From NCBI GenBank assembly GCA_028869615.1, contig JAGWRQ010000044.1, forward strand, positions 1 through 13,260: 13,260 bases of DNA, given 5' to 3'. Below, one piece after another: positions 7,597-13,260 of the stretch. Position numbers and translations under genes: made by a program. The number at the start of each line of letters is the position of its first letter. Positions within the stretch are counted from its first letter, which is position 1. This stretch comes from Candidatus Methylomirabilota bacterium. Its GTDB lineage: Bacteria; Methylomirabilota; Methylomirabilia; Methylomirabilales; Methylomirabilaceae. The notes below the pieces were generated by a model. That model was not told the DNA's origin. It did not search any database and worked only from the letters and a program-made list of their open reading frames with translations.

Positions 7597-8673
7597 TCAC
7601 ACCAAGGCCTTTAATCGCGCGGCTTGATCACTGGCCACGAGCGCGCCGATCAGCTCCTCCAATTCTCCCTCCAGGGTCCGTGGGAGGCTGTGAAGCGTGA
7701 GCCCAATGCGGTGGTCAGTCACTCGACCCTGTGGGAAATTGTAGGTGCGTATCCGTTCACTCCGGTCCCCCGTCCCTACCTGCTGACGGCGCGCTTGCGA
7801 AATCTCTGCCGCCTGTTGCGCCGTAGCGGCCTCAAGCAGGCGGGCTCGCAGCACCTTCATCGCCTTGGCCCGATTCTTATGCTGCGACTTCTCATCCTGA
7901 CAGGACACCACCATCCCGGTTGGCAAGTGGGTGATTCGCACGGCCGAATCGGTGGTGTTCACGGACTGCCCCCCGGGACCTGTTGAGCGAAAGACATCGA
8001 TCCGGAGATCCTTCGGATCGATCTGTATCTCCACATCCTCCGCCTCGGGCAGCACGGCAACGGTGACGGTAGAGGTGTGAATCCGACCACTCGACTCAGT
8101 AACAGGGACCCGCTGCACCCGGTGGACTCCGCTCTCGAATTTCAGGCGGCTGTAGGCCCCGCGTCCTTCGATGCTCAGGATCGCCTCCTTCACCCCGCCA
8201 ACTCCCGTCTGATTCGAAGACAGCATCTCTACCTTCCAGCCTTGCAACTCGGCGTAACGGCTGTACATCCGAACCAGCTCCGCAGCAAACAGCGCGGCCT
8301 CGTCGCCGCCGGCCCCGGCCCGTACCTCCAAAATGATGCTTTTCTCGTCGGCCGGGTCGCGCGGAAGCAACAGCAGCGTGAGTTCCTCCTCAAGCTTCTC
8401 CCGTTTGACGGCCAACTCCTCAAGCTCCGCCTCCGCCAACTCGCGCACGTCGTCCTCGGTTCCGTCGTGCAGGAGCGTCCTCGCCTCCTCTACGCTCCGC
8501 AGGAGCTTACGATACCGCTGGTATGCCTCCACCACCGGTTCCAGTTCCGCATACGCCTTGGCCAGCCGCTGGAAGCGAGCCTGATCACTAATAACAGCCG
8601 AATCACTCATCTGCAGCAGGATCTCGGCAGATCGCTGCTCGATGGCGTCCAGGCGCTCACGCAACTGCAGCAT
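7597..8673 (-). CDS. prfA: Peptide chain release factor 1 (RF1)
   Basis: RF1 recognises UAG and UAA stop codons in the ribosomal A site and triggers peptidyl-tRNA hydrolysis. From the ATG at 8673 the protein is 358 residues, the usual length. The GGQ peptidyl-transferase motif ([10 protein letters not shown]) is at 224-226, and its glutamine is the PrmC methylation site. The anticodon-like tripeptide is PVT at 180-182 in [19 protein letters not shown]; the P-x-T form marks RF1, where RF2 would have [15 protein letters not shown] is at about 109-120. An in-frame GTG at 8682 adds three residues but overlaps the GAGAGGG ribosome site, which is 8 bases from the ATG, so the ATG is preferred. RpmE lies 34 bases upstream and prmC 1 base downstream. 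Confidence 0.97.
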   Translation of the reverse strand: MLQLRERLDAIEQRSAEILLQMSDSAVISDQARFQRLAKAYAELEPVVEAYQRYRKLLRSVEEARTLLHDGTEDDVRELAEAELEELAVKREKLEEELTLLLLPRDPADEKSIILEVRAGAGGDEAALFAAELVRMYSRYAELQGWKVEMLSSNQTGVGGVKEAILSIEGRGAYSRLKFESGVHRVQRVPVTESSGRIHTSTVTVAVLPEAEDVEIQIDPKDLRIDVFRSTGPGGQSVNTTDSAVRITHLPTGMVVSCQDEKSQHKNRAKAMKVLRARLLEAATAQQAAEISQARRQQVGTGDRSERIRTYNFPQGRVTDHRIGLTLHSLPRTLEGELEELIGALVASDQAARLKALV

Positions 8674-8681
8674 CGACGTCA

Positions 8682-8688
8682 CCCTCTC
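8682..8688 (-). promoter_or_regulatory. prfA ribosome binding site
   Basis: GAGAGGG on the minus strand with an 8-base spacer to the ATG at 8673. It shares its last G with the upstream in-frame GTG, which argues against that GTG as the start. Confidence 0.7.
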
Positions 8689-8707
8689 AAATGAGCAACC
8701 TCCCGCA

Positions 8708-8983
8708 TTAGGGGGCTACCTCCTCCCCTGCTGCTGCAGGGAGTTCCGCGGAGGCGGTTTCTTTGACCGCTTTGGCCTCCTTCGGCTTCCTGGAATACTT
8801 CCGCCGGAACCGATCGACCCGCCCTTCGGTGTCAATCAGCTTCTGGCGGCCGGTAAAGAGCGGGTGGCACTTGGAGCAGATTTCTACCCGGAGAGCAGGC
8901 ACGGTGGACCGGGTATGGACCACCTCGCCGCATGCGCACGTGATCGTTGTCGGTTGATAGTTAGGGTGAATGCCTGGTTTCAT
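8708..8983 (-). CDS. rpmE: 50S ribosomal protein bL31, zinc-binding (C+) form
   Basis: bL31 is a small ribosomal protein that bridges the large and small subunits at the central protuberance. The 91-residue product begins [20 protein letters not shown] and has the four-cysteine zinc site C16, C18, C36 and C39 (CAC ... CSKC), the C+ form. [24 protein letters not shown] is the family core. The last about 25 residues, rich in Lys, Glu and Ala, extend beyond the usual 66-75 residue length, a tail of no known function. The AGGGAGGGA ribosome site ends 5 bases before the ATG. It is the first gene after the rho terminator and has its own promoter at 9035-9064. Zinc-dependent replacement by a C-minus paralogue is known in other bacteria, but no such gene is visible here. 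Confidence 0.97.
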   Translation of the reverse strand: MKPGIHPNYQPTTITCACGEVVHTRSTVPALRVEICSKCHPLFTGRQKLIDTEGRVDRFRRKYSRKPKEAKAVKETASAELPAAAGEEVAP

Positions 8984-9034
8984 GATCGTCCCTCCCTGGA
9001 AACAGCTAATTTTTCAGTAAGTTAAATGCACTTT

Positions 9035-9064
9035 ATTATACGTCTAAACGCTAAGCAGTCTCAA
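9035..9064 (-). promoter_or_regulatory. Sigma-70-type promoter for rpmE and the genes downstream
   Basis: On the minus strand TTGAGA (9064-9059, five of six consensus bases) is followed by an 18-base spacer and a perfect TATAAT (9040-9035). The expected start near 9028 leaves a leader of about 45 bases before the rpmE ATG. The position, just after the rho terminator and in an AT-rich stretch, fits a new transcription unit rpmE-prfA-prmC-murA and possibly on into the his genes. Confidence 0.8.
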
Positions 9065-9080
9065 TATAAAATACGTGTCC

Positions 9081-9121
9081 AGCTTTCAGTCATCAGCTTG
9101 CTGCTTTTGCTGATGACTGAA
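9081..9121. repeat. Heptamer-phased 13-bp inverted repeat between rho and rpmE
   Basis: TTCAGTCATCAGC (9085-9097) and its exact complement GCTGATGACTGAA (9109-9121) flank an 11-base loop. The left side also reads as three 7-base units AGCTTTC, AGTCATC, AGCTTGC (9081-9101). No U-run follows on either strand, so it is not an intrinsic terminator. It lies between the rho terminator and the rpmE promoter and may be a small dispersed repeat element. Confidence 0.75.
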
Positions 9122-9128
9122 CTTCGGC

Positions 9129-9158
9129 AAAAAATACAGCCCGTCGGAGGACGGGCTG
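9129..9158 (-). terminator. Intrinsic terminator downstream of rho
   Basis: On the minus strand CAGCCCGTC, loop CTCC, GACGGGCTG forms a perfect 9-bp GC-rich stem followed by TATTTTTT. It begins 29 bases after the rho stop codon. This separates rho from rpmE transcriptionally without needing Rho itself. Confidence 0.93.
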
Positions 9159-9187
9159 ATAGATCGTATCAGTGAGAGGACAAAGAG

Positions 9188-10522
9188 CTACGAATTCATG
9201 GCCCTCAGGAAATCCTCGTTCGATTTGGCTTGCTTCAACTTCTCGAGCAGGAGTTCCATCGCCTCCACCACGCCCATAGTCTGGAGGACCTTGCGGAGAA
9301 TCCACATCCGGTTCAGCTCCTCCTGCGTAAGCAAGAGTTCCTCCTTCCGCGTACCTGACCTGAAGATATCGATAGCAGGAAAGACCCGCTTGTCCACCAA
9401 CCGTCGATCCAGGACAAGCTCGCAGTTGCCGGTCCCTTTGAACTCCTCGAAGATCACATCGTCCATCCGGCTGCCGGTGTCGATCAGGGCTGTGGCCATG
9501 ATGGTCAGGCTGCCGCCCTCTTCGATATTCCGCGCCGCCCCGAAGAACCGTTTGGGACGCTGCAACGCATTGCTGTCCACGCCACCGGAGAGCACCTTGC
9601 CGCTCGGCGGGACAATGGTATTATAGGCCCGTCCCAATCGCGTGATCGAATCCAGCAAGATCACCACATCCCGTCTGTGCTCCACCAACCGTTTGGCCTT
9701 CTCGATCACCATCTCGGCCACCTGGACGTGACGCGTAGCCGGCTCATCGAAGGTCGAACTCACCACCTCCGCCTTGACAGAGCGTTGGAAGTCCGTCACC
9801 TCTTCAGGCCGCTCGTCGATCAGCAGAACGATCAGGATCACCTCAGGGTGATTCTTGGTGATGCTGTTGGCGATCTTCTGCAGGAGAATGGTCTTGCCCG
9901 TCCTCGGCGGGGCGACGATCAGCCCACGCTGCCCTTTACCGATCGGCGTGAGGAGATCCATGACCCGCATGTTCAGCTCATCCTGGGTGGTCTCCAACCG
10001 AATCCGCTGGTTCGGGAAGAGGGGGGTCAGGTTGTCGAAGAGAATCTTGTCCTTGATCAACTCCGGGTTTTCGAAGTTGACCGCCTCGACCTTGAGGAGG
10101 GCGAAGTAGCGCTCGCCTTCCTTAGGGGGTCTCACCTGACCCGATACGGTATCGCCGGTCCTGAGGTCAAAGCGCCGAATCTGCGACGGCGATACGTAAA
10201 TGTCGTCCGGCCCCGGCAGGTAATTGTAGTCCGGCGCCCGAAGGAAGCCAAACCCATCAGGCAGAACCTCAAGCACACCCTCCGCGAAGATCAGCCCGCT
10301 CTTCTCGGTTTGCGCCTCAAGGATCTTAAAGATGAGCTCTTGCTTGCGGAGGCCGCTGGCGCCCACCACGTTCAGGGTCCTTGCAATGGCACTCAACTCA
10401 GAGATGGTCTTCTCTTTCAACTCCACGATATTCATTGAACCACCCCTGGGAAGCGCCGCAGCAACCTCCTTCGCTTCTGACGCACTGGATCGTCTGGTCG
10501 ACTCAGATACTGATGGGGCCAT
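9188..10522 (-). CDS. rho: Transcription termination factor Rho
   Basis: Rho is the hexameric RNA-dependent ATPase that ends transcription of untranslated RNA. The 444-residue product has an N-terminal rho_N helix bundle ([19 protein letters not shown]), a cold-shock-like RNA-binding fold ([11 protein letters not shown], 87-97; [18 protein letters not shown]) and the ATPase core. The P-loop APPRTGKT is at 204-211, Walker [17 protein letters not shown] has D291, the Q-loop region is [29 protein letters not shown], and the catalytic-arginine region is [23 protein letters not shown]. Two starts are plausible: ATG 10522 (GAGGAG, 9-base spacer, 29-residue Ser/Ala-rich extension) and ATG 10435 (AGGGGTGG, 4-base spacer, giving MNIVELKEK, the usual N-terminus, 415 residues). 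I give the longer one because its ribosome site is strong and a TAG lies immediately before it, but the short form is a real alternative. Confidence 0.95.
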   Translation of the reverse strand: MAPSVSESTRRSSASEAKEVAAALPRGGSMNIVELKEKTISELSAIARTLNVVGASGLRKQELIFKILEAQTEKSGLIFAEGVLEVLPDGFGFLRAPDYNYLPGPDDIYVSPSQIRRFDLRTGDTVSGQVRPPKEGERYFALLKVEAVNFENPELIKDKILFDNLTPLFPNQRIRLETTQDELNMRVMDLLTPIGKGQRGLIVAPPRTGKTILLQKIANSITKNHPEVILIVLLIDERPEEVTDFQRSVKAEVVSSTFDEPATRHVQVAEMVIEKAKRLVEHRRDVVILLDSITRLGRAYNTIVPPSGKVLSGGVDSNALQRPKRFFGAARNIEEGGSLTIMATALIDTGSRMDDVIFEEFKGTGNCELVLDRRLVDKRVFPAIDIFRSGTRKEELLLTQEELNRMWILRKVLQTMGVVEAMELLLEKLKQAKSNEDFLRAMNS

Positions 10523-10666
10523 CTACGCAAACTCCTCTTCCTTAAGTAAGACTGTTGACGATGAATCTACTTCGCGATCTTCACCCGGTACTCGCCCGTC
10601 ACTGTGACCAGCCTGCAGTGTGGCGCGCATGGATATGAGAAGCCGGTCATCAGGAATAAGGCCCCT

Positions 10667-10723
10667 GCTGGATGCATGGGAAATAACGGTCTGAATTCGG
10701 AAAGCCAGATGAGTTAAATCTTT
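10667..10723 (-). promoter_or_regulatory. C-rich, G-poor stretch in the rho leader (possible rut-like region)
   Basis: On the minus-strand RNA this 57-base stretch holds 16 C and 8 G by hand count, with many YC dinucleotides and no obvious strong hairpin. Such C-over-G stretches are what Rho binds. E. coli rho is autoregulated by Rho-dependent attenuation in its leader, so an equivalent role is possible here. This is inference; composition alone is weak evidence. Confidence 0.3.
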
Positions 10724-10729
10724 GGCAGC

Positions 10730-10767
10730 GTCGGTCTTGCTCCCGGTTATCCCAATTCAAGGCCGAC
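10730..10767 (-). promoter_or_regulatory. Stem-loop in the rho leader
   Basis: Arms 10767-10758 (GTCGGCCTTG on the transcript) and 10739-10730 (CAAGACCGAC) pair at 9 of 10 positions around an 18-base loop. The loop contains the stop of the second short open segment. It is about 45-80 bases into the predicted leader, has no U-run after it, and would be an RNA-level regulatory structure if real. Confidence 0.4.
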
Positions 10768-10816
10768 CGACAAACGACACTCTGGAGAAGTCATACCCTC
10801 AGCAAGATGCACCTTA

Positions 10817-10845
10817 AACTTAGTAAAGCCCATATCCTTTGTCAA
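10817..10845 (-). promoter_or_regulatory. Candidate promoter for rho
   Basis: On the minus strand a perfect TTGACA (10845-10840) is followed by a 17-base spacer and TAAGTT (10822-10817), a weak -10 with three of six consensus bases. The predicted start is near 10810, giving a leader of about 287 bases before the ATG at 10522, similar in scale to the long E. coli rho leader. A run of A at 10854-10849 lies just upstream. The -35 is convincing, the -10 less so. Confidence 0.5.
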
Positions 10846-10948
10846 GCCTTTTTTCGAGGTCCCTCAGTAGCAGATCTAACTCGGTGTAGTTGCGTCGGGC
10901 TCGACTCGATAACGCTCATCGCAGGCTACTCAAGCCACAGGCACGCGC

Positions 10949-11581
10949 CTACGGTGAAGCCGCAGCGCACAACTGTTGCCACACCGTCTTCACCTGGCGC
11001 GCTGTCTCTTCAAGCGGTCCGTCATTCTCGATGATGTAGCGAGCGTGGGGACGCTTTTCCTGCTGCGGCATCTGCGACCTGATACGCAGCATCGCGTCAT
11101 CTTGACTGAGACCCCGGGACCTTACCAGACGGTCGAGCCGAACAGCCTCGCTCGCCTCAACCAGGATCACCGCGTCACAACGAGTATGCCACCCGCTCTC
11201 AATCAGCAACGCGGCATCGACAAGGCATACGGCCGCCCCCGAGATCTCTGCCTGCCGGATACGCCGTTCACACTCCCGGATAATGGCCGGATGGAGTAGC
11301 GCCTCTAATCGTTTGCGAGTCTCGGGATCGGCGAACACCATGACGCCCAATCGCCTGCGGTCTATGCGACCATCCGCTCCGACGACCTCACGACCGAATG
11401 TTGAGACGACCGCCTCGAAAAGAGGCTGGTCAGGTTTCACTACCTCGTGAGCCACCTGATCCGCATCGATGACCGTCGCGCCTAAGCCCCTGAACATTGC
11501 CGCCACCGTGCTCTTGCCCGAACAGATGCCTCCTGTCAGGCCTACAACGACCATTCGCCGGGCGTCGTGCTCGCTAGGCAT
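10949..11581 (-). CDS. coaE: Dephospho-CoA kinase CoaE
   Basis: CoaE phosphorylates the 3'-hydroxyl of dephospho-CoA with ATP, the last step in coenzyme A synthesis. The 210-residue protein has the P-loop GLTGGICSGKST at 14-25, then the substrate-binding VIDADQVAHEVV (38-48) with D39 and D41. HPAI and the lid region follow (LVDAALLIESGW, then VRLDRLVRSRGLSQDDAMLRI), and the late core strand carries ARYIIENDG. It is a little longer than the E. coli enzyme (206). The ATG at 11581 overlaps the polA TAG by 8 bases and has TGAGG just upstream; an ATG at 11554 directly before VVVGLTGG is possible but has no visible ribosome site. Overlap with polA suggests co-transcription, with no metabolic link. 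Confidence 0.95.
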   Translation of the reverse strand: MPSEHDARRMVVVGLTGGICSGKSTVAAMFRGLGATVIDADQVAHEVVKPDQPLFEAVVSTFGREVVGADGRIDRRRLGVMVFADPETRKRLEALLHPAIIRECERRIRQAEISGAAVCLVDAALLIESGWHTRCDAVILVEASEAVRLDRLVRSRGLSQDDAMLRIRSQMPQQEKRPHARYIIENDGPLEETARQVKTVWQQLCAAASP

Positions 11582-13260
11582 GGGCCTCAGCCCAGTTTAC
11601 CCCAATCCCGATGTCCACTTTCAGGGGGACGCAGAGAGCAGCCGCCCGCTCCATCTCTTCGGTGGCCACCCGCTTGGCAACATCTAACTCGGCTTCGGGC
11701 ACCTCGAACAGCAACTCATCGTGGATCTGAAGAATCATCTTGGTCTCCAACCGTTCCGATCTCAGGCGTCTGAAGATAGCGATCATCGCCACCTTGATCA
11801 GGTCTGCGGCCGATCCCTGAATCGGCGTATTGACCGCCAACCGCTCCCCAAGCTGTCGAACCGCCTGGTCGGAGCGCTTGAGCTCGGGGATCGCGCGGCG
11901 GCGTCCCCAGAGCGTACTCACGAAGCCAAGCTCCCTGGCCTCGCAGACCGTTCGGTCGATAAAGGTCTTGACCCCATGATAGATCTGGAAATAGCGATCG
12001 ATGTACAGGCCGGCCTCCTCCTGTGATATCTCGAGTTCCGCAGCCAAGCCAAAGGGGCTCATGCCGTAGATGATACCGAAGTTGATCACCTTTGCCCGTC
12101 GCCGCATCTCCGCCGTCACATCCTCCGGCTGTACCCCGAAGATTTCGGCCGCAGTGCTGCGGTGTACATCAGCCCCCGCCGTAAAAGCGGCAATCAACGC
12201 CTGGTCCTGGGAGAGGTGCGCCAGGATCCGCAACTCGATCTGGGAATAGTCGGCCGACAGGAGCCGATGACCCTTCGAAGCAATGAACGCCTGTCGAATC
12301 CGCCGCCCGATCTCGGTGCGAACAGGAATATTCTGGAGGTTCGGCTCACTGGAACTGAGGCGTCCTGTGGCGGTCACCGTCTGATTGAACGAGGTATGGA
12401 TTCGGCCGCTCACGCGATCAGCAAGCCGACGCAGCACATCAACATAGGTCGATTTGAGTTTCGCGAGACTCCGATAATTCAGGACCTCCGCAGGCAACTC
12501 GTGCGTCATGGCCAACCGCTGAAGCACCTCCATATTGGTGGAATAGCCGGTCTTGGTCCGCTTCAGCGGCTGAAGCTTCAATCGCTGAAATAATACATCC
12601 GCCAACTGCTTCGGCGAATTGATGTTGAAGCGCTCGCCCGCCAGGGCGAAGATTCTCGACTCGAGCCGGCTGAGCTGGCCCTCCAGCTCCTTGCCCAGTT
12701 CGTCGAGCTGGTCGGCATCCACCTTGAATCCGACCTCTTCCATCGAGGCCAACACCTCGATCAACGGCATCTCGATCGTTGTAAACAGCGGCGACAACCC
12801 TGACTGCTCAAGCCTCGACCGCAATACCTCTTTAAGTTGCCACACAAGGTGGGCCTCCTCGGCTGCCCGCCTCATGGCCTCCTCACGCCTGTCGTCTCGC
12901 TCCTTCGCTTCGGACTCCGACGTAGGACTGATCCCCAACTGCTCCAGCGCCAAAGCGGTAAGAGAGTGGTCCGATCGGTTAGGGTCCAGGAGATAAGAAG
13001 CCACCATGGTGTCAAAGGAGAGTCCTCTCAGGACGACACCCCTCCTCTCGAGAGCGGCCATGGTCCGCTTGAGGTCGTGGCCGATCTTCACGGGTTTCTC
13101 ACCCGATAAGACAGGGCGTAGGCGTTCAAGATACGAGTCGGTCAAGGGGATGGACAAGAGGCAGATGGCGACATCAGGCTTTTGACAGAAGGCAAGTCCA
13201 TAGAGCTCTCCGTCACTGAACGCGACAGCGATGGCCACACTGTCTGAGGCCAGGAGTTCC
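11574..13260 (-). CDS. polA: DNA polymerase I, Klenow-type portion (partial at its 5' end)
   Basis: Pol I fills gaps in lagging-strand maturation and repair. The frame is open across the right edge, so the 5'-nuclease domain and the start of the exonuclease domain lie outside; 562 codons before the TAG are visible. Numbering from the first full codon (13259), polymerase motif A is SADYSQIELR with D337, and motif B is RRRAKVINFGIIYG with K390 and Y398. Motif C is QIHDELLFEV with H513 and D514, and TATGRLSSSEPNLQNIPVR lies before motif A. The 3'-5' exonuclease domain is present but degenerate: the Exo II site reads GHDLKRT (60-66) where active enzymes have N-x-x-x-D, and the Exo III site reads RAAEE where they have Y-x-x-x-D. 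A proofreading-deficient enzyme is inferred, as in Taq and several Bacillus polymerases. GTG 13238 is an internal codon, not the start. Confidence 0.96.
   Translation of the reverse strand, partial: ELLASDSVAIAVAFSDGELYGLAFCQKPDVAICLLSIPLTDSYLERLRPVLSGEKPVKIGHDLKRTMAALERRGVVLRGLSFDTMVASYLLDPNRSDHSLTALALEQLGISPTSESEAKERDDRREEAMRRAAEEAHLVWQLKEVLRSRLEQSGLSPLFTTIEMPLIEVLASMEEVGFKVDADQLDELGKELEGQLSRLESRIFALAGERFNINSPKQLADVLFQRLKLQPLKRTKTGYSTNMEVLQRLAMTHELPAEVLNYRSLAKLKSTYVDVLRRLADRVSGRIHTSFNQTVTATGRLSSSEPNLQNIPVRTEIGRRIRQAFIASKGHRLLSADYSQIELRILAHLSQDQALIAAFTAGADVHRSTAAEIFGVQPEDVTAEMRRRAKVINFGIIYGMSPFGLAAELEISQEEAGLYIDRYFQIYHGVKTFIDRTVCEARELGFVSTLWGRRRAIPELKRSDQAVRQLGERLAVNTPIQGSAADLIKVAMIAIFRRLRSERLETKMILQIHDELLFEVPEAELDVAKRVATEEMERAAALCVPLKVDIGIGVNWAEAHA

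Larger units (their letters stand above)
10523..10948 (-). other. 426-base gap between coaE and rho: long rho leader with phased short open segments
   Basis: No gene here is recognised. In the transcribed direction there are three open segments: ATG 10919 to TGA 10842 (25 codons), ATG 10833 to TAA 10747 (28 codons), and an open frame 10756 to TAG 10523 (77 codons, no good start near its beginning). Each is in the -1 frame of the one before, and the last stop touches the rho ATG (TAGATG). The first segment holds an in-phase A AAA AAG at 10854-10848. GC at third codon positions, hand-counted, is about 46-50% in all three segments, against 22 of the first 30 codons in coaE. They therefore look like leader sequence or a decayed small gene rather than a normal coding region. 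No U-tailed terminator follows coaE. Confidence 0.5.

Noticed and set aside
8674..8682. GTG start for prfA at 8682
   Set aside because: It overlaps the ribosome site GAGAGGG that serves the ATG at 8673.
9085..9121. The 13-bp hairpin as a second rho terminator
   Set aside because: No U-run follows the stem on either strand, and a complete terminator lies next to it at 9129-9158.
9677..10438. 253-codon plus-strand open frame antisense to rho
   Set aside because: It lies wholly within the conserved rho coding region, is rich in His, Leu and Arg as expected from antisense of GC-rich codons, and has no family motif.
10598..10608. Small perfect palindrome GTCAC-T-GTGAC in the rho leader
   Set aside because: Five-base arms are expected by chance; the TGTGA similarity to a CRP half site is not enough for an operator call.
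10848..10854. A AAA AAG as a proven programmed frameshift site
   Set aside because: The heptamer matches the dnaX type and is in phase, but the host open segment is only 25 codons, has no clear ribosome site, and no close downstream stem was found. It is kept only as part of a finding.
10807..11034. Plus-strand open frame of 75 codons across the coaE-rho gap and the coaE 3' end
   Set aside because: There is no ribosome site, it overlaps conserved coaE, it opposes the likely rho promoter, and the product has no recognisable feature.

Overview
The window is ordinary chromosomal backbone DNA from a GC-rich, Gram-negative-type bacterium, with every recognisable gene on the minus strand. The gene order polA-coaE-rho-rpmE-prfA-prmC-murA-his cluster resembles that seen in deltaproteobacteria, and the heptamer-type intergenic repeats together with it would also fit the NC10 (Methylomirabilis-like) lineage. 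That placement is inference from gene order and style only; no marker here proves it.

Read in the direction of transcription (right to left): 13260-10949 holds the 3' two thirds of polA (DNA polymerase I with a degenerate proofreading domain), overlapping coaE (last step of coenzyme A synthesis). Then comes a 426-base stretch without a confident gene, read here as a long leader for rho. It contains a candidate sigma-70 promoter, a leader hairpin, a C-rich and G-poor stretch, and three short open segments that run head to tail in successive -1 frames up to the rho start. rho ends at a textbook intrinsic terminator. A new promoter (TTGAGA, 18-base spacer, TATAAT) then starts rpmE, and from there the genes are packed tightly: rpmE-prfA-prmC-murA (translation termination, then the first committed step of peptidoglycan synthesis) and, after a 96-base gap filled with a heptamer repeat, hisG-hisD-hisC-hisB-hisH-hisA-hisF. 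hisF runs off the left edge. Most joints in the his block are 4-base stop/start overlaps or gaps of 0-3 bases, so it is very probably a translationally coupled operon.

Functionally, HisG, D, C, B, A and the HisH/HisF synthase cover most of the histidine pathway. hisI/hisE (PRA-CH/PRA-PH), the histidinol-phosphate phosphatase and the HisZ partner expected for a short-form HisG are not in the window. RF1 (prfA) and the enzyme that methylates its GGQ glutamine (prmC) sit side by side with a 1-base gap.

I see no mobile element, CRISPR array, tRNA or rRNA. The unusual material is small: three elements built on 7-base periodicity (one of them inside the prmC coding region, adding an in-frame linker) and the rho leader. 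I did not find a convincing new multi-gene system.
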